From an uncultured Candidatus Melainabacteria bacterium (lineage in GTDB: Bacteria > Cyanobacteriota > Vampirovibrionia > Gastranaerophilales > Gastranaerophilaceae), in contig CATLDC010000016.1 in the NCBI GenBank assembly GCA_949902595.1, positions 1 through 42,936 on the forward strand: DNA of 42,936 nt, in the 5' to 3' direction. Below, piece by piece: positions 7,351 through 16,415 of this stretch. Position 1 is the first letter of the stretch. Each line of letters starts with the position of its first letter. The notes beneath the pieces were generated by a model, which was not told the DNA's origin, made no database searches, and saw only the letters and a list, made by a program, of their open reading frames with translations. A program made the position numbers and the translations under genes.

Positions 7351-9717
7351 ATGAGTATTGTCCAAAAATCACAAAAAGCTCTCGAATACGATAAGATTCT
7401 GGCTGAGTTGGCAAATTTTGCTAAAACTGAACAGTCCAGAAAACTCTGTCTTGAACTCACACCGTTTGTTAAAGCGGACGATATTAAATCGCAACTTGTA
7501 TTAACACGCGAAGCAAAAGATGTGCTTGATCTTGTGCGCGATATCCCGATTGATAAAGTGCAGAATTTTACTAAACTCCGTGAACAAAACGAGTACTTTG
7601 TAGAAGAAGAACTGGTTGAGGTTGCAAAAACTATGCGCACTTCAAGAATTGTCAGAAACTTCTTGAAGGAAAACCTCTCATTCGAAGCTTCTATGCAAAA
7701 CCTTGCTAATGATTTGTATTCCAATAAAGAACTGGAAGACAAGATTCTTGATACTTTTGATGATAATTTTACTGTAAAACAAAACGCAAATCCGGAACTC
7801 AAAGGACTCTACGCCTCTTTAAGAGATACAGAATCCAACCTGAAACAGCGCGTTCAGGAACTTATGAACTCTGCTGATTTTCAGAAACATTTGCAGGAAA
7901 ATATCTATACCTTGAGAGACGATAGAATTGTATTTCAGGTCAAAGCTTCTTCTAAAAGCAAAGTCGGGGGGATTGTGCATGATGTTTCGGCTACCAACAA
8001 GACTTTTTATATTGAGCCGGCACAAATTGTTCCGATTAATAACAAAATCAGAGAACTCAAATCCAAAATTTATGCGGAAATAATCCGGATTTTGACAGCT
8101 TTGAGCTTTGAAGTCCGAAAAGAAATGGATAATCTTATCCAGACTGAAAACCTGCTTGCACAGATTGATTTCCATTTTGCAAAAGCACGCTATGCGGTAA
8201 AAACACAGTCAATCGAGCCGGATGTAAACGAGTCTAAGACAATAAAAATAGACCTGATGCGCCACCCGCTTCTTATTGGACGCGTTGAAAAAATTGTGGA
8301 AAACGATTTTGAGCTTGGCGAAACGTATAAATCTATAATCATAACCGGCTCAAATACAGGCGGTAAGACAGTTGCCCTCAAAACAGTCGGACTTTTTATC
8401 CTTATGATGAAATCCGGACTCTTCCTGCCTTGCGCAGAAGCTCATATTTACCCCTTTGAAAAAGTTCTGGCTGATATCGGGGATGAACAGAGCATTTTGC
8501 AAAGCCTCTCAACGTTTTCTTCTCACATGAAAAACGTTATTGATATTCTTGAACTCGCTGATTCTGAAACATTCATTCTGATAGACGAACTCTGCGCAGG
8601 CACTGACCCGCAGGAGGGCGCTACACTTGCAGAGATTATCCTGAAAGAATTTGTTAAAAAACAGGCACAGTCTGTGATTACAACCCACTATGGTGAACTC
8701 AAAACCCTTGAATATACAGACCCGTATTTCAAAAACGCTTGCGTGGAGTTTGATACAGAATCACTTTCACCGACCTACAAACTCATAATTGGGATTCCGG
8801 GCTTGAGCAACGCGATTTCTATTGCTTCAAATCTCGGTTTGCCGGAAGATTTGGTGTGGCAGGCAAAAGAGCTTCTTATTACCCAGCGCGATACTTCAAG
8901 CCTCGTTGTGGAAAGACTTCAGGATACGCAGCAGAGACTTGATTCTAATCTTAAGGAAGCTGAAACACTCAATGCAGAAGCGGATGAGCTTAAAAAACAC
9001 TACGAAAAAGAGCTTTCCGAACACAAAAAAGAGAAAAAGAAATCCTTAAAAATAATCAAAGACCGGTTTGAAGGTCAGCTTGAGGACGCAAAATCCGAGA
9101 TTAAAGAGATTCTTGCAGAACTCAGACGCGAAAAATCCGAAAAGATTGCACGCCGCTCTTATGAAAGACTTGCGCAGCTCGAACAGGGATTCCGCTCTGA
9201 TTTGCACTCTCTTGAAGAAAAAGAACAGTACCTTGAACTTGATTGGACAAAGGTCGAAGTCAACGACAAGGTAATGATTAAGGACTTAAACCAGCAGGTC
9301 ACAGTGCTTTCGCTGCCTGATAAGAATGACACCCTGTTTATCCAGATGGGGATGATAAAAACCAAGGTTAAGAAAAACAAACTCGCTGTTTATAACCCGC
9401 AGCTTGCTAAGAAGGTAAACCTTCCATTAGGCGCAATGAAAAAGGACTCAACATTCTCTGTCAGACGCCTTGATATTTCCAACACTCTTGACCTCCGCGG
9501 TGAGCGGGTAGAAGAGGCGCTCGATAATCTCGAAGCTTATCTCGACAAAGCGAGCCTTGCAAATCTTTCGCCTGTTTATGTCATACACGGGCACGGAACA
9601 GGCGCGTTGAAATCAGCTGTGCGTGATTTTATCTCAACCTCGCCTTATGTTGCTAAATTCCGCGTTGGTGAAGACGCCGAAGGTGGTGACGGCGTGAGTG
9701 TTATTGATATCAACTGA
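7351..9717 (+). CDS. mutS2: Endonuclease MutS2
   Basis: 788 residues from the ATG at 7351; a longer TTG start at 7303 adds a non-conserved tail and was not used. MutS2 is a MutS-type ATPase that acts in recombination control and, in some bacteria, at collided ribosomes. Visible in order: N-terminal core/lever region (1-310), ATPase with Walker A GSNTGGKT at 333-340 and Walker B LIDE with D412-E413, a charged coiled coil (about 500-610), and a C-terminal Smr nuclease domain with LDLRGER (713-719) and HGHGTG (746-751). The mismatch-recognition domain of MutS is absent, as expected. It starts divergently from the unknown gene at 5709-7274 and ends 46 bp before a convergent TPR gene. Confidence 0.95.
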   Translation: MSIVQKSQKALEYDKILAELANFAKTEQSRKLCLELTPFVKADDIKSQLVLTREAKDVLDLVRDIPIDKVQNFTKLREQNEYFVEEELVEVAKTMRTSRIVRNFLKENLSFEASMQNLANDLYSNKELEDKILDTFDDNFTVKQNANPELKGLYASLRDTESNLKQRVQELMNSADFQKHLQENIYTLRDDRIVFQVKASSKSKVGGIVHDVSATNKTFYIEPAQIVPINNKIRELKSKIYAEIIRILTALSFEVRKEMDNLIQTENLLAQIDFHFAKARYAVKTQSIEPDVNESKTIKIDLMRHPLLIGRVEKIVENDFELGETYKSIIITGSNTGGKTVALKTVGLFILMMKSGLFLPCAEAHIYPFEKVLADIGDEQSILQSLSTFSSHMKNVIDILELADSETFILIDELCAGTDPQEGATLAEIILKEFVKKQAQSVITTHYGELKTLEYTDPYFKNACVEFDTESLSPTYKLIIGIPGLSNAISIASNLGLPEDLVWQAKELLITQRDTSSLVVERLQDTQQRLDSNLKEAETLNAEADELKKHYEKELSEHKKEKKKSLKIIKDRFEGQLEDAKSEIKEILAELRREKSEKIARRSYERLAQLEQGFRSDLHSLEEKEQYLELDWTKVEVNDKVMIKDLNQQVTVLSLPDKNDTLFIQMGMIKTKVKKNKLAVYNPQLAKKVNLPLGAMKKDSTFSVRRLDISNTLDLRGERVEEALDNLEAYLDKASLANLSPVYVIHGHGTGALKSAVRDFISTSPYVAKFRVGEDAEGGDGVSVIDIN

Positions 9718-9720
9718 AGC

Positions 9721-9749
9721 AGCTAGGCAGCTATGAAGCTAGGCAGCTA
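9721..9749. repeat. Short direct repeat in convergent spacer
   Basis: AGCTAGGCAGCTA occurs at 9721-9733 and 9737-9749, a 16-bp period, in the 46-bp gap between mutS2 and the convergent TPR gene. No terminator with a T-run is visible here. Confidence 0.7.
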
Positions 9750-9763
9750 AGCCCGATTTAATT

Positions 9764-11410
9764 TTATTCAAATAAACCGTACAATCTTTCGCGGATATCT
9801 TTTTCTGCAAGCTCGTCGGTTATCTTATTCAAGTCCATTGTGAGCTGGTAATACTCTGCTGCCAGAGCCTTATCACCGATTGCCTGATAAGCGCGTGCAA
9901 GGTTGAAGTAAGCGAGTGTGTAATTAGGATTAATGTTAATCGCGTTTTTGAAATACACTTCTGACTCCTTAGGGTCGCCCAAACCATCAAGGTAAACAAC
10001 GCCAAGATTATTCTGCGCGATTTCAAAATCAGGGTTGATTTCTATTGACTTGTGGAATGCCACAATTGCTTCTTCAAGGTAATCCTTTTCCCACAAAGCG
10101 AGCCCTGCTTTTGCGTAAGTCAGGTAATTTTCCGGCTCAACAGCGATTGCGTCGCAATAAGTCTTGATTGCCTTATCCAAATCACCCTGTGCCATGTACA
10201 AGTCACCGAGTGAAAGCTGGATATCAACATTGTTAGGGTCAAGCACCATGCCTGCGTTAAATGTTGCTTCTGCTGCATCAAAGTTGTTCTTTACTTCTGC
10301 ATAAATTGCACCGAGCGCATGGCAAACGATTGAAGTCCATTCAGCATCAGGATTAAGCTTGATTGCAAGCTGGTAGTATTCGATTGCGTCGTCGTAAAGC
10401 TCTGCCTTAATGTAAGCATAAGCAAGTGAGTTGTTATAGTATGGATTTTCAGGATTCATTTCCTGCGCTAATTTGAACGCAGTTACTGCATGGATTTTGT
10501 CTGATTTGTTCAAATACAAGTGTCCGAGCTCGTAATAAATCTTGTCCAAATCAATGCCAAATTCAAGCAATGAGTTGTAATAATCGATTGTGATATCTAC
10601 ATTTTCAGGATAGTAAGTCTGATTGATTGTTGCAAGCTTTATCAAAACCTCTCTGTCAGACGGGTTCAATTCATAAGCCTTTTTGTAGCACTCAAGGCTT
10701 GAGTCGATGTCGTTGCATTCAAGCGATAAATCACCCATTTTTTGATAAAAAAGATTTCCCTGCGAGGTTTTTTCTAAACCCTTTGAATACGCTTCCAATG
10801 CCGAAGGGAATAACTTCATTTTTTCGAATGTTTCACCTAAGGTCTTGTATGAAAACACAGAGAAATCATTTGCTAAAAACTTATAGAACATCTTTAAAGA
10901 CGGGCAGTCCCACATAATCATCATGCTCCCCGATAAAAAGTAGTACAAAAACTTCATCACATCTTTAACAGAAGAGTGATTGTTCCTGATTCTTGAGAAC
11001 AAAACCTTGGAGAGGAAGAGTCTTGGACGTGCCGAATTTGTGCCGGAATTTGACACAGCAATCTGAAATTCCTTTTCTGCTTCTTCAAAATTTCCGTTGA
11101 GACACTGGAAATAACCGGAATAAATGTGCGCGTTTACATTCCCCGGCTCAAGACTGATAGCTGTTTTGCACTGCTCAAGCGCTCCGTCAACAGAAATCTG
11201 ACCCTTAATCAGCAAAAGACTTGCAAGTCTGTAATACGACTCGCAAAGCGAAGGGTTGATTTTTATTGCGTCGATGTAGCATTCAATCGCTTTTTCTAAA
11301 TCGGCATCCTGTTGTTTTATAAGATATTTTTCATGTGCAGCGCGAGCCTCTTCTAAAAGATTATCAGCGCTACAGCTATTTGCCATCATAGGGGTAATTG
11401 TATCAGTCAT
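9764..11410 (-). CDS. Tetratricopeptide repeat (TPR) protein
   Basis: 548 residues; GGAGAG precedes the ATG on the minus strand. After about 25 residues nearly the whole protein is TPR units of 34 residues, roughly a dozen, with the usual small residue at position 8 and Pro at position 32 (for example AIEYYQLAIKLNPDAEW, AIKTYCDAIAVEPENY, AIVAFHKSIEINPDFE). TPR solenoids bind proteins; no catalytic domain is attached, so a scaffold or chaperone role is the most that can be said. A less regular segment at about 130-200 contains FLYYFLSGSMMIMW. No signal peptide. It is divergent from the gene at 11595 across a 184-bp spacer with an HLR1-like site. Confidence 0.9.
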   Translation of the reverse strand: MTDTITPMMANSCSADNLLEEARAAHEKYLIKQQDADLEKAIECYIDAIKINPSLCESYYRLASLLLIKGQISVDGALEQCKTAISLEPGNVNAHIYSGYFQCLNGNFEEAEKEFQIAVSNSGTNSARPRLFLSKVLFSRIRNNHSSVKDVMKFLYYFLSGSMMIMWDCPSLKMFYKFLANDFSVFSYKTLGETFEKMKLFPSALEAYSKGLEKTSQGNLFYQKMGDLSLECNDIDSSLECYKKAYELNPSDREVLIKLATINQTYYPENVDITIDYYNSLLEFGIDLDKIYYELGHLYLNKSDKIHAVTAFKLAQEMNPENPYYNNSLAYAYIKAELYDDAIEYYQLAIKLNPDAEWTSIVCHALGAIYAEVKNNFDAAEATFNAGMVLDPNNVDIQLSLGDLYMAQGDLDKAIKTYCDAIAVEPENYLTYAKAGLALWEKDYLEEAIVAFHKSIEINPDFEIAQNNLGVVYLDGLGDPKESEVYFKNAININPNYTLAYFNLARAYQAIGDKALAAEYYQLTMDLNKITDELAEKDIRERLYGLFE

Positions 11411-11503
11411 AATCTCTCCAATGTGTATGTTAATCTTTTCGTCAGGGCAAAAAAAATCTTTAGCATTTTTTCTTGTAAATCATCTGAATGTAGGAATTAA
11501 TAT

Positions 11504-11521
11504 TTTGTTAACTTTTGTAAC
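11504..11521. promoter_or_regulatory. HLR1-like direct repeat, site 1
   Basis: On the minus strand this reads GTTACAAA-AG-TTAACAAA: two 8-bp half sites separated by 2 bp. The cyanobacterial HLR1 operator of RpaB is (G/T)TTACA(T/A)(T/A)-N2-(G/T)TTACA(T/A)(T/A); the first half is perfect and the second has a mismatch. A -10-like TATACT lies at 11531-11536, so for the rightward gene the site would overlap the -35 region. The rest of the divergent spacer (11411-11594) is AT-rich with no other feature seen. Confidence 0.5.
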
Positions 11522-11594
11522 AAATTCTTTTATACTAGTCAATTTTCAATCTTCCTGTGTTTTATATTTTTATCGCCAACACTGGAAGTGAAGT

Positions 11595-12446
11595 ATGACA
11601 ATAAATAGTGTATTATTAACAAATGAATACAATAAACTCCCTGAAATCTATCAGGACTATCAACTCGTGTGCAAAACAATTTTGCAGGAAAGCCAGGACG
11701 ATTCGATATTTGAAACCATTCCTATCTATAGTAAACTTAAAGACCTGCCTCAAAAACTTACCAGCAAAGACTATGAATGCGCCTCCGCGCTTGCCACCCT
11801 TGCTGTGCTCAACGGGCCGGAAGAAATCGGTGACCTGTTTTCTGCAATGAAACAAATCAAGTCAAAATTCACCGGCAAGCCCTATACTCCTCCTTATGAC
11901 AATAAGATAGCGCAGCACCCGTTTTCGTTTTTCCAGGGTTCTATACTTAGGGACTATATGAATCCTTATTCTTCAGATTGTGTTTTCCCCAAATTGTCCA
12001 AATGGCTTTTGAAGCTCGATAAGAGTCTACTTGATACAAGGTTGGGAAAATTTATTTGCCATAAATTAGGACTAGAGCTTGGTGAAATACCTACAAATAT
12101 CAGAAGTATAAATTATACAGACGAATTTCCAAGCTATGTTATGGCTAAAACATTCAAAACCAACAATCCATTTAAAGATTTAATCGGGCGTAGCATGGCT
12201 CGTACATCTGTTTTGGGGACATTGGCTATTGTTGGTATAGGTTCAATGCATGTAAAACACAAAATTGAAGACGGAGCTAATCCTTTTAAAGAAGCAGTAA
12301 AAGCTGCATTAAGCTTAGGTTCTACAATTGTAGGAGTTGGTTCTCTTGGAGCTCTGGGTGCGAAACATTTTGGAGCAACAGGTTCTCTCATTGGTGTTGC
12401 TGCAGGAACGCTTATTGGAGCCAATGTATCAAGACTGCTTTCCTAG
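11595..12446 (+). CDS. Hypothetical protein with C-terminal glycine-zipper membrane region
   Basis: 283 residues; a weak ribosome site (GGAAGTG) precedes the ATG. Residues 1-195 are soluble and helical with no family I recognise. Two hydrophobic small-residue segments follow: SVLGTLAIVGIGSM, and a longer one (about 240-280) with repeated G-x-x-x-G spacing (STIVGVGSLGALG, GSLIGVAAGTLIGANV). These resemble glycine-zipper membrane helices, so the protein is probably anchored or inserted through its C-terminus. It overlaps the convergent small gene at 12429-12698 by 18 bp. Upstream is HLR1-like site 1. Confidence 0.7.
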   Translation: MTINSVLLTNEYNKLPEIYQDYQLVCKTILQESQDDSIFETIPIYSKLKDLPQKLTSKDYECASALATLAVLNGPEEIGDLFSAMKQIKSKFTGKPYTPPYDNKIAQHPFSFFQGSILRDYMNPYSSDCVFPKLSKWLLKLDKSLLDTRLGKFICHKLGLELGEIPTNIRSINYTDEFPSYVMAKTFKTNNPFKDLIGRSMARTSVLGTLAIVGIGSMHVKHKIEDGANPFKEAVKAALSLGSTIVGVGSLGALGAKHFGATGSLIGVAAGTLIGANVSRLLS

Positions 12447-12698
12447 TCGTTTAATAAAATTTTCTTTAGCTTGTGCAAATGATAACTGTACTTGCTTTGT
12501 GTATGGTTCTAGTGCTTTTAAGGTGTCCAACCCGTCTTGAACTGACAAGTTTTTGAATAAGACAACATCTGCCTCCAGACATGTTATTAGGTGAGAAGTT
12601 ATACTCCCGTCAATACGGGCTTCTTTTAGTCCTCTTTCCAGATATTTTTGATTCACCGCCTGAAAACTTATTCCAGAATTAACATTGTTTACTCGCAT
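12429..12698 (-). CDS. Small hypothetical protein
   Basis: 89 residues, with a good ribosome site (TTAGGAG) before the ATG on the minus strand. Starts MRVNNVNSGISFQAVNQ and continues as a single helical domain with alternating hydrophobic and charged residues. No family recognised. The short N-terminal pattern N-x-x-x-x-[IV]-[ST]-F-x-[AGS] recurs near the start of other unknown proteins here. Its 3' end overlaps the convergent gene at 11595-12446 by 18 bp. Confidence 0.65.
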   Translation of the reverse strand: MRVNNVNSGISFQAVNQKYLERGLKEARIDGSITSHLITCLEADVVLFKNLSVQDGLDTLKALEPYTKQVQLSFAQAKENFIKRLGKQS

Positions 12699-12733
12699 AA
12701 AAACTCCTAACTAGTATATTATATACAAAAAAC

Positions 12734-12751
12734 AGTGTTAACTTTTGTAAC
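12734..12751. promoter_or_regulatory. HLR1-like direct repeat, site 2
   Basis: On the minus strand this reads GTTACAAA-AG-TTAACACT. Its 15-bp core is identical to site 1 at 11507-11521, although the two lie upstream of unrelated genes. It sits in the 142-bp divergent spacer between the genes starting at 12698 (minus) and 12841 (plus). Confidence 0.5.
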
Positions 12752-12840
12752 AATTTTTCTCAAAACATTAAAGTTTTTGCCTCAAAATGCCGTAAATAAT
12801 AATACAAGGGAAAAGAAAACAAAAAGGAAAGCAGAAATTT

Positions 12841-14334
12841 ATGGGAATGGCAGCATCACAAGCAACTTTTGGAATGTTGACCCGCCGAAGAAACGATATC
12901 GCGCGGCAGCTTACCGACTGCTCATTGCAGAAAACTTCTCTTTCCAGAGATATGAAGAGGGTTACACAAAATTATCAGGAAGCACTTGGAGCCAAGACTT
13001 TTAAGTGGTCTAATAACGCTGGCGCTACATATGTTGATTTGAGCTATTCAAACCTCATGAAACCGGGTGCTGCAAATCAGAACAAGCCGTATTTGATTAC
13101 CGATGCAAACAGCAGGGTTGTGCTTGACAGCAAATACCGCAAATATGCTGAAATGATTTCACCGGACGGTGTTCCGGGTGGAAACTATGCTTCTCACAGA
13201 ACAGAAATTCTTGCAAGTCTGACAGGTCTTTCTTCTCAAGATATTGATAAATCAAATGCAACAAGCGCTGCTGCTCAGGCTGCTGCTGATAAAGTTAATG
13301 CTCTTCAGGAAGAAACAGATAAATTGGAAGCAAAATGCACTATGGATGCAAAAAACACTGATTTTCTGGAAAAATGCTTTGGAAATATTACGGGATTCAA
13401 TTACTCCGGAGGCGGTAATAACAGTATTGCTGCTGACTATAAATACGACTCCCAGCAGCCGGGACAATGGAGACTTGATTCCAACCCTTCCGGTGCTAAA
13501 TCACGTGTAAAAGAGCTTCTTGACCAGATTACAAACAATGTTTCAGGTCATCTGAAAGACAGAGACCTTGAAGCGTTTAAGAGGGCTGCTGACGCTACTT
13601 ATAAAGTTTACTCTGATTATGTTGATTCTGCCGGAGCAGACTGCGCTGACAGATGCGACATGTCAATTGAAAGCTGCAACGGTAATAATTATTGCATAAG
13701 AATTTGCGCTTTTATTGACTGCCTGTTGAGAAATTACAGAAGTAATGGCGGCAGTGCTTCTCAAAGCTCACAAAATACTGAAGTTTTCTACTATGATTAT
13801 GTTAATAAGGATTCAGAGACTTACAAAGAGTATGAAGCTAAGAAAGCTGAATTAGAAGCAGCAAAGGCAGAATACAAGACTGCTGTTGATTCTGACAATC
13901 AGGTGTTTACATCTGCAAATGAGAGCGAAATCGCTTTCTATGACCAGATATTCTCTGCAATTGCTGACAACGGCTGGACTTGTAACCCTGATGTTGAAGA
14001 CGGAAATTACCTAAACCAGATGCTCCAGAGCAATCAGTACTTCATAACAACAATTGAAACCGAGACTGATAAGAACGGCAAAGAATTTTATACTTACGAT
14101 TCAGGCGTTGCTTCGACTTTTGATAAAATCATTGCTGTAAACGACACTGACGCTCAAAACGAAGCGCTTGTTAAATACGAATACGAAAAATCTATTATCA
14201 GCGAAAAAGAAAGCCGTATTGATGAAAGAATGCAGAATTTAAAAACAGAACAATCTGCTATCAACAATATGATGAAGGGCGTTGAGACAGTGAGAAACGA
14301 CAATATAGAACGTAATTTCAGCATAATGTCATAA
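12841..14334 (+). CDS. Hypothetical coiled-coil protein with MGMAASQA-type N-terminus
   Basis: 497 residues; AAAGGAAA precedes the ATG. The first 40 residues form an amphipathic helix starting MGMAASQATFGMLTRRRNDI, with no cleavable signal. Heptad-like coiled coils occupy about 135-175, 330-360 and 440-490 (last ending NNMMKGVETVRND). A middle segment at about 270-300 is Cys-rich (ADCADRCDMSIESC, then further Cys in NNYCIRICAFIDC). I have the impression of a family of proteins with this N-terminus in related uncultured bacteria, but I cannot assign a function. Repeated coiled coils and the uncleaved helix would suit an exported or filament-associated protein; that is inference. It ends 55 bp before ffh. 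Confidence 0.7.
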   Translation: MGMAASQATFGMLTRRRNDIARQLTDCSLQKTSLSRDMKRVTQNYQEALGAKTFKWSNNAGATYVDLSYSNLMKPGAANQNKPYLITDANSRVVLDSKYRKYAEMISPDGVPGGNYASHRTEILASLTGLSSQDIDKSNATSAAAQAAADKVNALQEETDKLEAKCTMDAKNTDFLEKCFGNITGFNYSGGGNNSIAADYKYDSQQPGQWRLDSNPSGAKSRVKELLDQITNNVSGHLKDRDLEAFKRAADATYKVYSDYVDSAGADCADRCDMSIESCNGNNYCIRICAFIDCLLRNYRSNGGSASQSSQNTEVFYYDYVNKDSETYKEYEAKKAELEAAKAEYKTAVDSDNQVFTSANESEIAFYDQIFSAIADNGWTCNPDVEDGNYLNQMLQSNQYFITTIETETDKNGKEFYTYDSGVASTFDKIIAVNDTDAQNEALVKYEYEKSIISEKESRIDERMQNLKTEQSAINNMMKGVETVRNDNIERNFSIMS

Positions 14335-14389
14335 AACTATGTTTGTGGTATTCTTCTCTTATGTATTGTTGTTACAGGGGAATACTTGA

Positions 14390-15778
14390 ATGTTTGATTC
14401 ATTATCAGATAAATTACAGGATATTATAGCAAAAACTGCCGGCCAAAAAGAACTTACGCAGGATAATATGCAGGAGGCTTTGCGTGAAATCCGCCGTGCG
14501 CTTCTTGAAGCCGATGTTAACCTTAGAGTTGTTAAAGCCTTTATTTCTAATATTAAAGACAGAGCCGAAGGCGAAAATGTGCTTCAAGGCGTAAATCCTT
14601 CCCAGCAGCTTGTAAAAATCGTTCATGACGAACTCATTGAACTTCTGGGTAAAGAGGTTAAACCGCTTGATTTCTCCGGCCATCCTAACCTGATAATGAT
14701 GCTCGGACTTCAGGGAAGCGGCAAAACAACTTCTTCTGCAAAACTCGCAGTAAAACTCAAAAAAGAGGGCAGAAACCCGCTTCTGGTTGCATGCGACGTG
14801 TACAGACCAGCTGCAATTACCCAACTGAAAGCACTCGGAGAGCAGATTGAGGTCGAAGTTTATTCAGAAGACTCAAAAGATGTTCAGGCGATTATTGGAA
14901 ATGCTGTTAACTACGCAAAAGAAAAAGGGTTTAATACGCTTATTCTGGATACAGCAGGGCGTTTGCAGATTGATACAGAGATGATGGCAGAGCTGCTTTT
15001 GATTGACAGAGTCTATCATCCGGCTGAAAAGCTTCTTGTAATCGACTCAATGACAGGTCAGGAAGCTGTAAATGTTGCAGAAAATTTTGATGCGCAGCTT
15101 AGCATCACAGGGCTTGTGCTTACAAAACTTGACGGCGACTCAAGGGGCGGGGCTGCTTTGAGCGTGGTTTATTGCACTCAAAAGCCTATTAAGTTGACTG
15201 GTACGGGCGAAAAGCTCAACGCGTTAGAGGACTTTTATCCGGAGAGGATGGCGACAAGGATTCTCGGGATGGGTGATATTGTTTCGCTTGTAGAGCGCGC
15301 GCAGGAAGTTTTTGACGAGAAGACTGCAAAAGAGATGGAAAAGAAGATGGCAAAAGCCGAATTTTCTTTCAATGATTTCTTGAAAATGCAGTCTCAGATG
15401 AAGATGTTTGGCTCAATGGATCAGCTTCTCGGCATGATTCCGGGTTTGAAGATGTCAAAAGATGACAGACAGAAGATTTCGCATGAGGGCGAAAAGCAGT
15501 TTAAGCGTATTGAGGTGTTTATTCAGAGTATGACCCCAGAGGAGCGTGAACACCCTGAATTGATGAACTCTTCACGCAAAAAGCGTATTGCAGCGGGCTC
15601 TGGGATTCCGATTCACGACGTGAATCAGTACATAAGTCAGTTTGAGCAGATGCGTGCAATGATGAAAGGTTTTTCTGACGTAAAGAAAAACATGGGCTCA
15701 ATGATGGGCAAGATGGGCGCTGCGGGGGCAAAACTTACAGCGCACCAGATGATGAAAAATATGAGGCGGTTCAAGTAA
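14390..15778 (+). CDS. ffh: Signal recognition particle GTPase Ffh
   Basis: 462 residues, full length. Ffh binds 4.5S RNA and signal sequences on the ribosome and delivers them to FtsY at the membrane. In order: N domain (1-90), G domain with G1 GLQGSGKTT (106-114), G3 DTAGRL and G4 TKLDGDSRGGAAL, then the Met-rich M domain with FLKMQSQMKMFGSMDQLL, the RNA-binding SSRKKRIAAGSG stretch and a Met-rich tail. AGGGGAAT lies upstream of the ATG. First of a compact plus-strand run (ffh, pth, TPR, U32). Confidence 0.97.
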   Translation: MFDSLSDKLQDIIAKTAGQKELTQDNMQEALREIRRALLEADVNLRVVKAFISNIKDRAEGENVLQGVNPSQQLVKIVHDELIELLGKEVKPLDFSGHPNLIMMLGLQGSGKTTSSAKLAVKLKKEGRNPLLVACDVYRPAAITQLKALGEQIEVEVYSEDSKDVQAIIGNAVNYAKEKGFNTLILDTAGRLQIDTEMMAELLLIDRVYHPAEKLLVIDSMTGQEAVNVAENFDAQLSITGLVLTKLDGDSRGGAALSVVYCTQKPIKLTGTGEKLNALEDFYPERMATRILGMGDIVSLVERAQEVFDEKTAKEMEKKMAKAEFSFNDFLKMQSQMKMFGSMDQLLGMIPGLKMSKDDRQKISHEGEKQFKRIEVFIQSMTPEEREHPELMNSSRKKRIAAGSGIPIHDVNQYISQFEQMRAMMKGFSDVKKNMGSMMGKMGAAGAKLTAHQMMKNMRRFK

Positions 15779-15784
15779 CACTTG

Positions 15785-15817
15785 CCCCCTCTCCTTGAGG
15801 AGAGGGTTGGGGTGAGG
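15785..15817. repeat. GC-rich palindromic repeat, copy 2
   Basis: CCCTCTCCT (15787-15795) pairs exactly with AGGAGAGGG (15798-15806), then TTGGGGTGAGG. It fills most of the 64-bp gap between ffh and pth. Read on the minus strand it has the same order (CACCCCAACCCTCTCC) as copies 1 and 3. There is no T-run, so it is a dispersed repeat more than a terminator, though the stem could affect the message. Confidence 0.75.
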
Positions 15818-15842
15818 TGTCAACCCGCAAACAAGGACAAAT

Positions 15843-16400
15843 ATGAAACTAATAGTCGGCTTGGGAAACATCGGGAATAAATACACATTTACAAGACATA
15901 ACGCAGGATTTATGCTTGTGGATAGTATTGCGCTCAATTCTGACCTGACTTTTCGTGAAAACTCCAGGCTAAAATGCATCATGACAAATCTTCGTAACGG
16001 GGTAGACGACTATTTATTAATCAAGCCGACAACTTTTATGAACCTATCGGGCGAGGCGGTGCGCGCTGTTATGGATTATTATAAAATTCCGATAGAGGAT
16101 GTTTTAATAGTGTACGATGACCTGTCTTTGGAGATTGGCAAAATCAGATTCCGCGCTAACGGCTCTGACGGCGGCCATAACGGTATAAAATCAGTTATCC
16201 AGCATCTTGGCACAAAAGATGTTGCAAGACTCAAGATTGGTATCGGCCCGCAGCCGAATATGCCGTCCGAAGTCTTTGTGCTCCAGAACTTCTCAAAAGA
16301 AGAACTGGAAACTCTGAAAGGCGCACTCACCAAAGCAAAAGAAGGCATTGCCTGCTACTTCAAAGAAGGAATTGCCACAGCACAAAACAAGTATAATTAG
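15843..16400 (+). CDS. pth: Peptidyl-tRNA hydrolase
   Basis: 185 residues, close to the usual 190-195. It hydrolyses the ester bond of peptidyl-tRNA released from stalled ribosomes. The N-terminus LIVGLGNIGNKYTFTRHNAGF gives the catalytic His at residue 19. KPTTFMNLSG and GSDGGHNGIKS are the two conserved substrate-binding segments, and YDDLSLEIGKIR carries the conserved Asp. AAGGA lies 7 bases before the ATG. It follows ffh across a palindromic repeat and is followed after 15 bp by a TPR gene. Confidence 0.96.
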   Translation: MKLIVGLGNIGNKYTFTRHNAGFMLVDSIALNSDLTFRENSRLKCIMTNLRNGVDDYLLIKPTTFMNLSGEAVRAVMDYYKIPIEDVLIVYDDLSLEIGKIRFRANGSDGGHNGIKSVIQHLGTKDVARLKIGIGPQPNMPSEVFVLQNFSKEELETLKGALTKAKEGIACYFKEGIATAQNKYN

Positions 16401-16415
16401 GACCAGGAGAAAGTA

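Noticed and set aside
15785..15817. Terminator between ffh and pth
   Set aside because: The stem is strong but has no T-run and matches the dispersed palindrome family.
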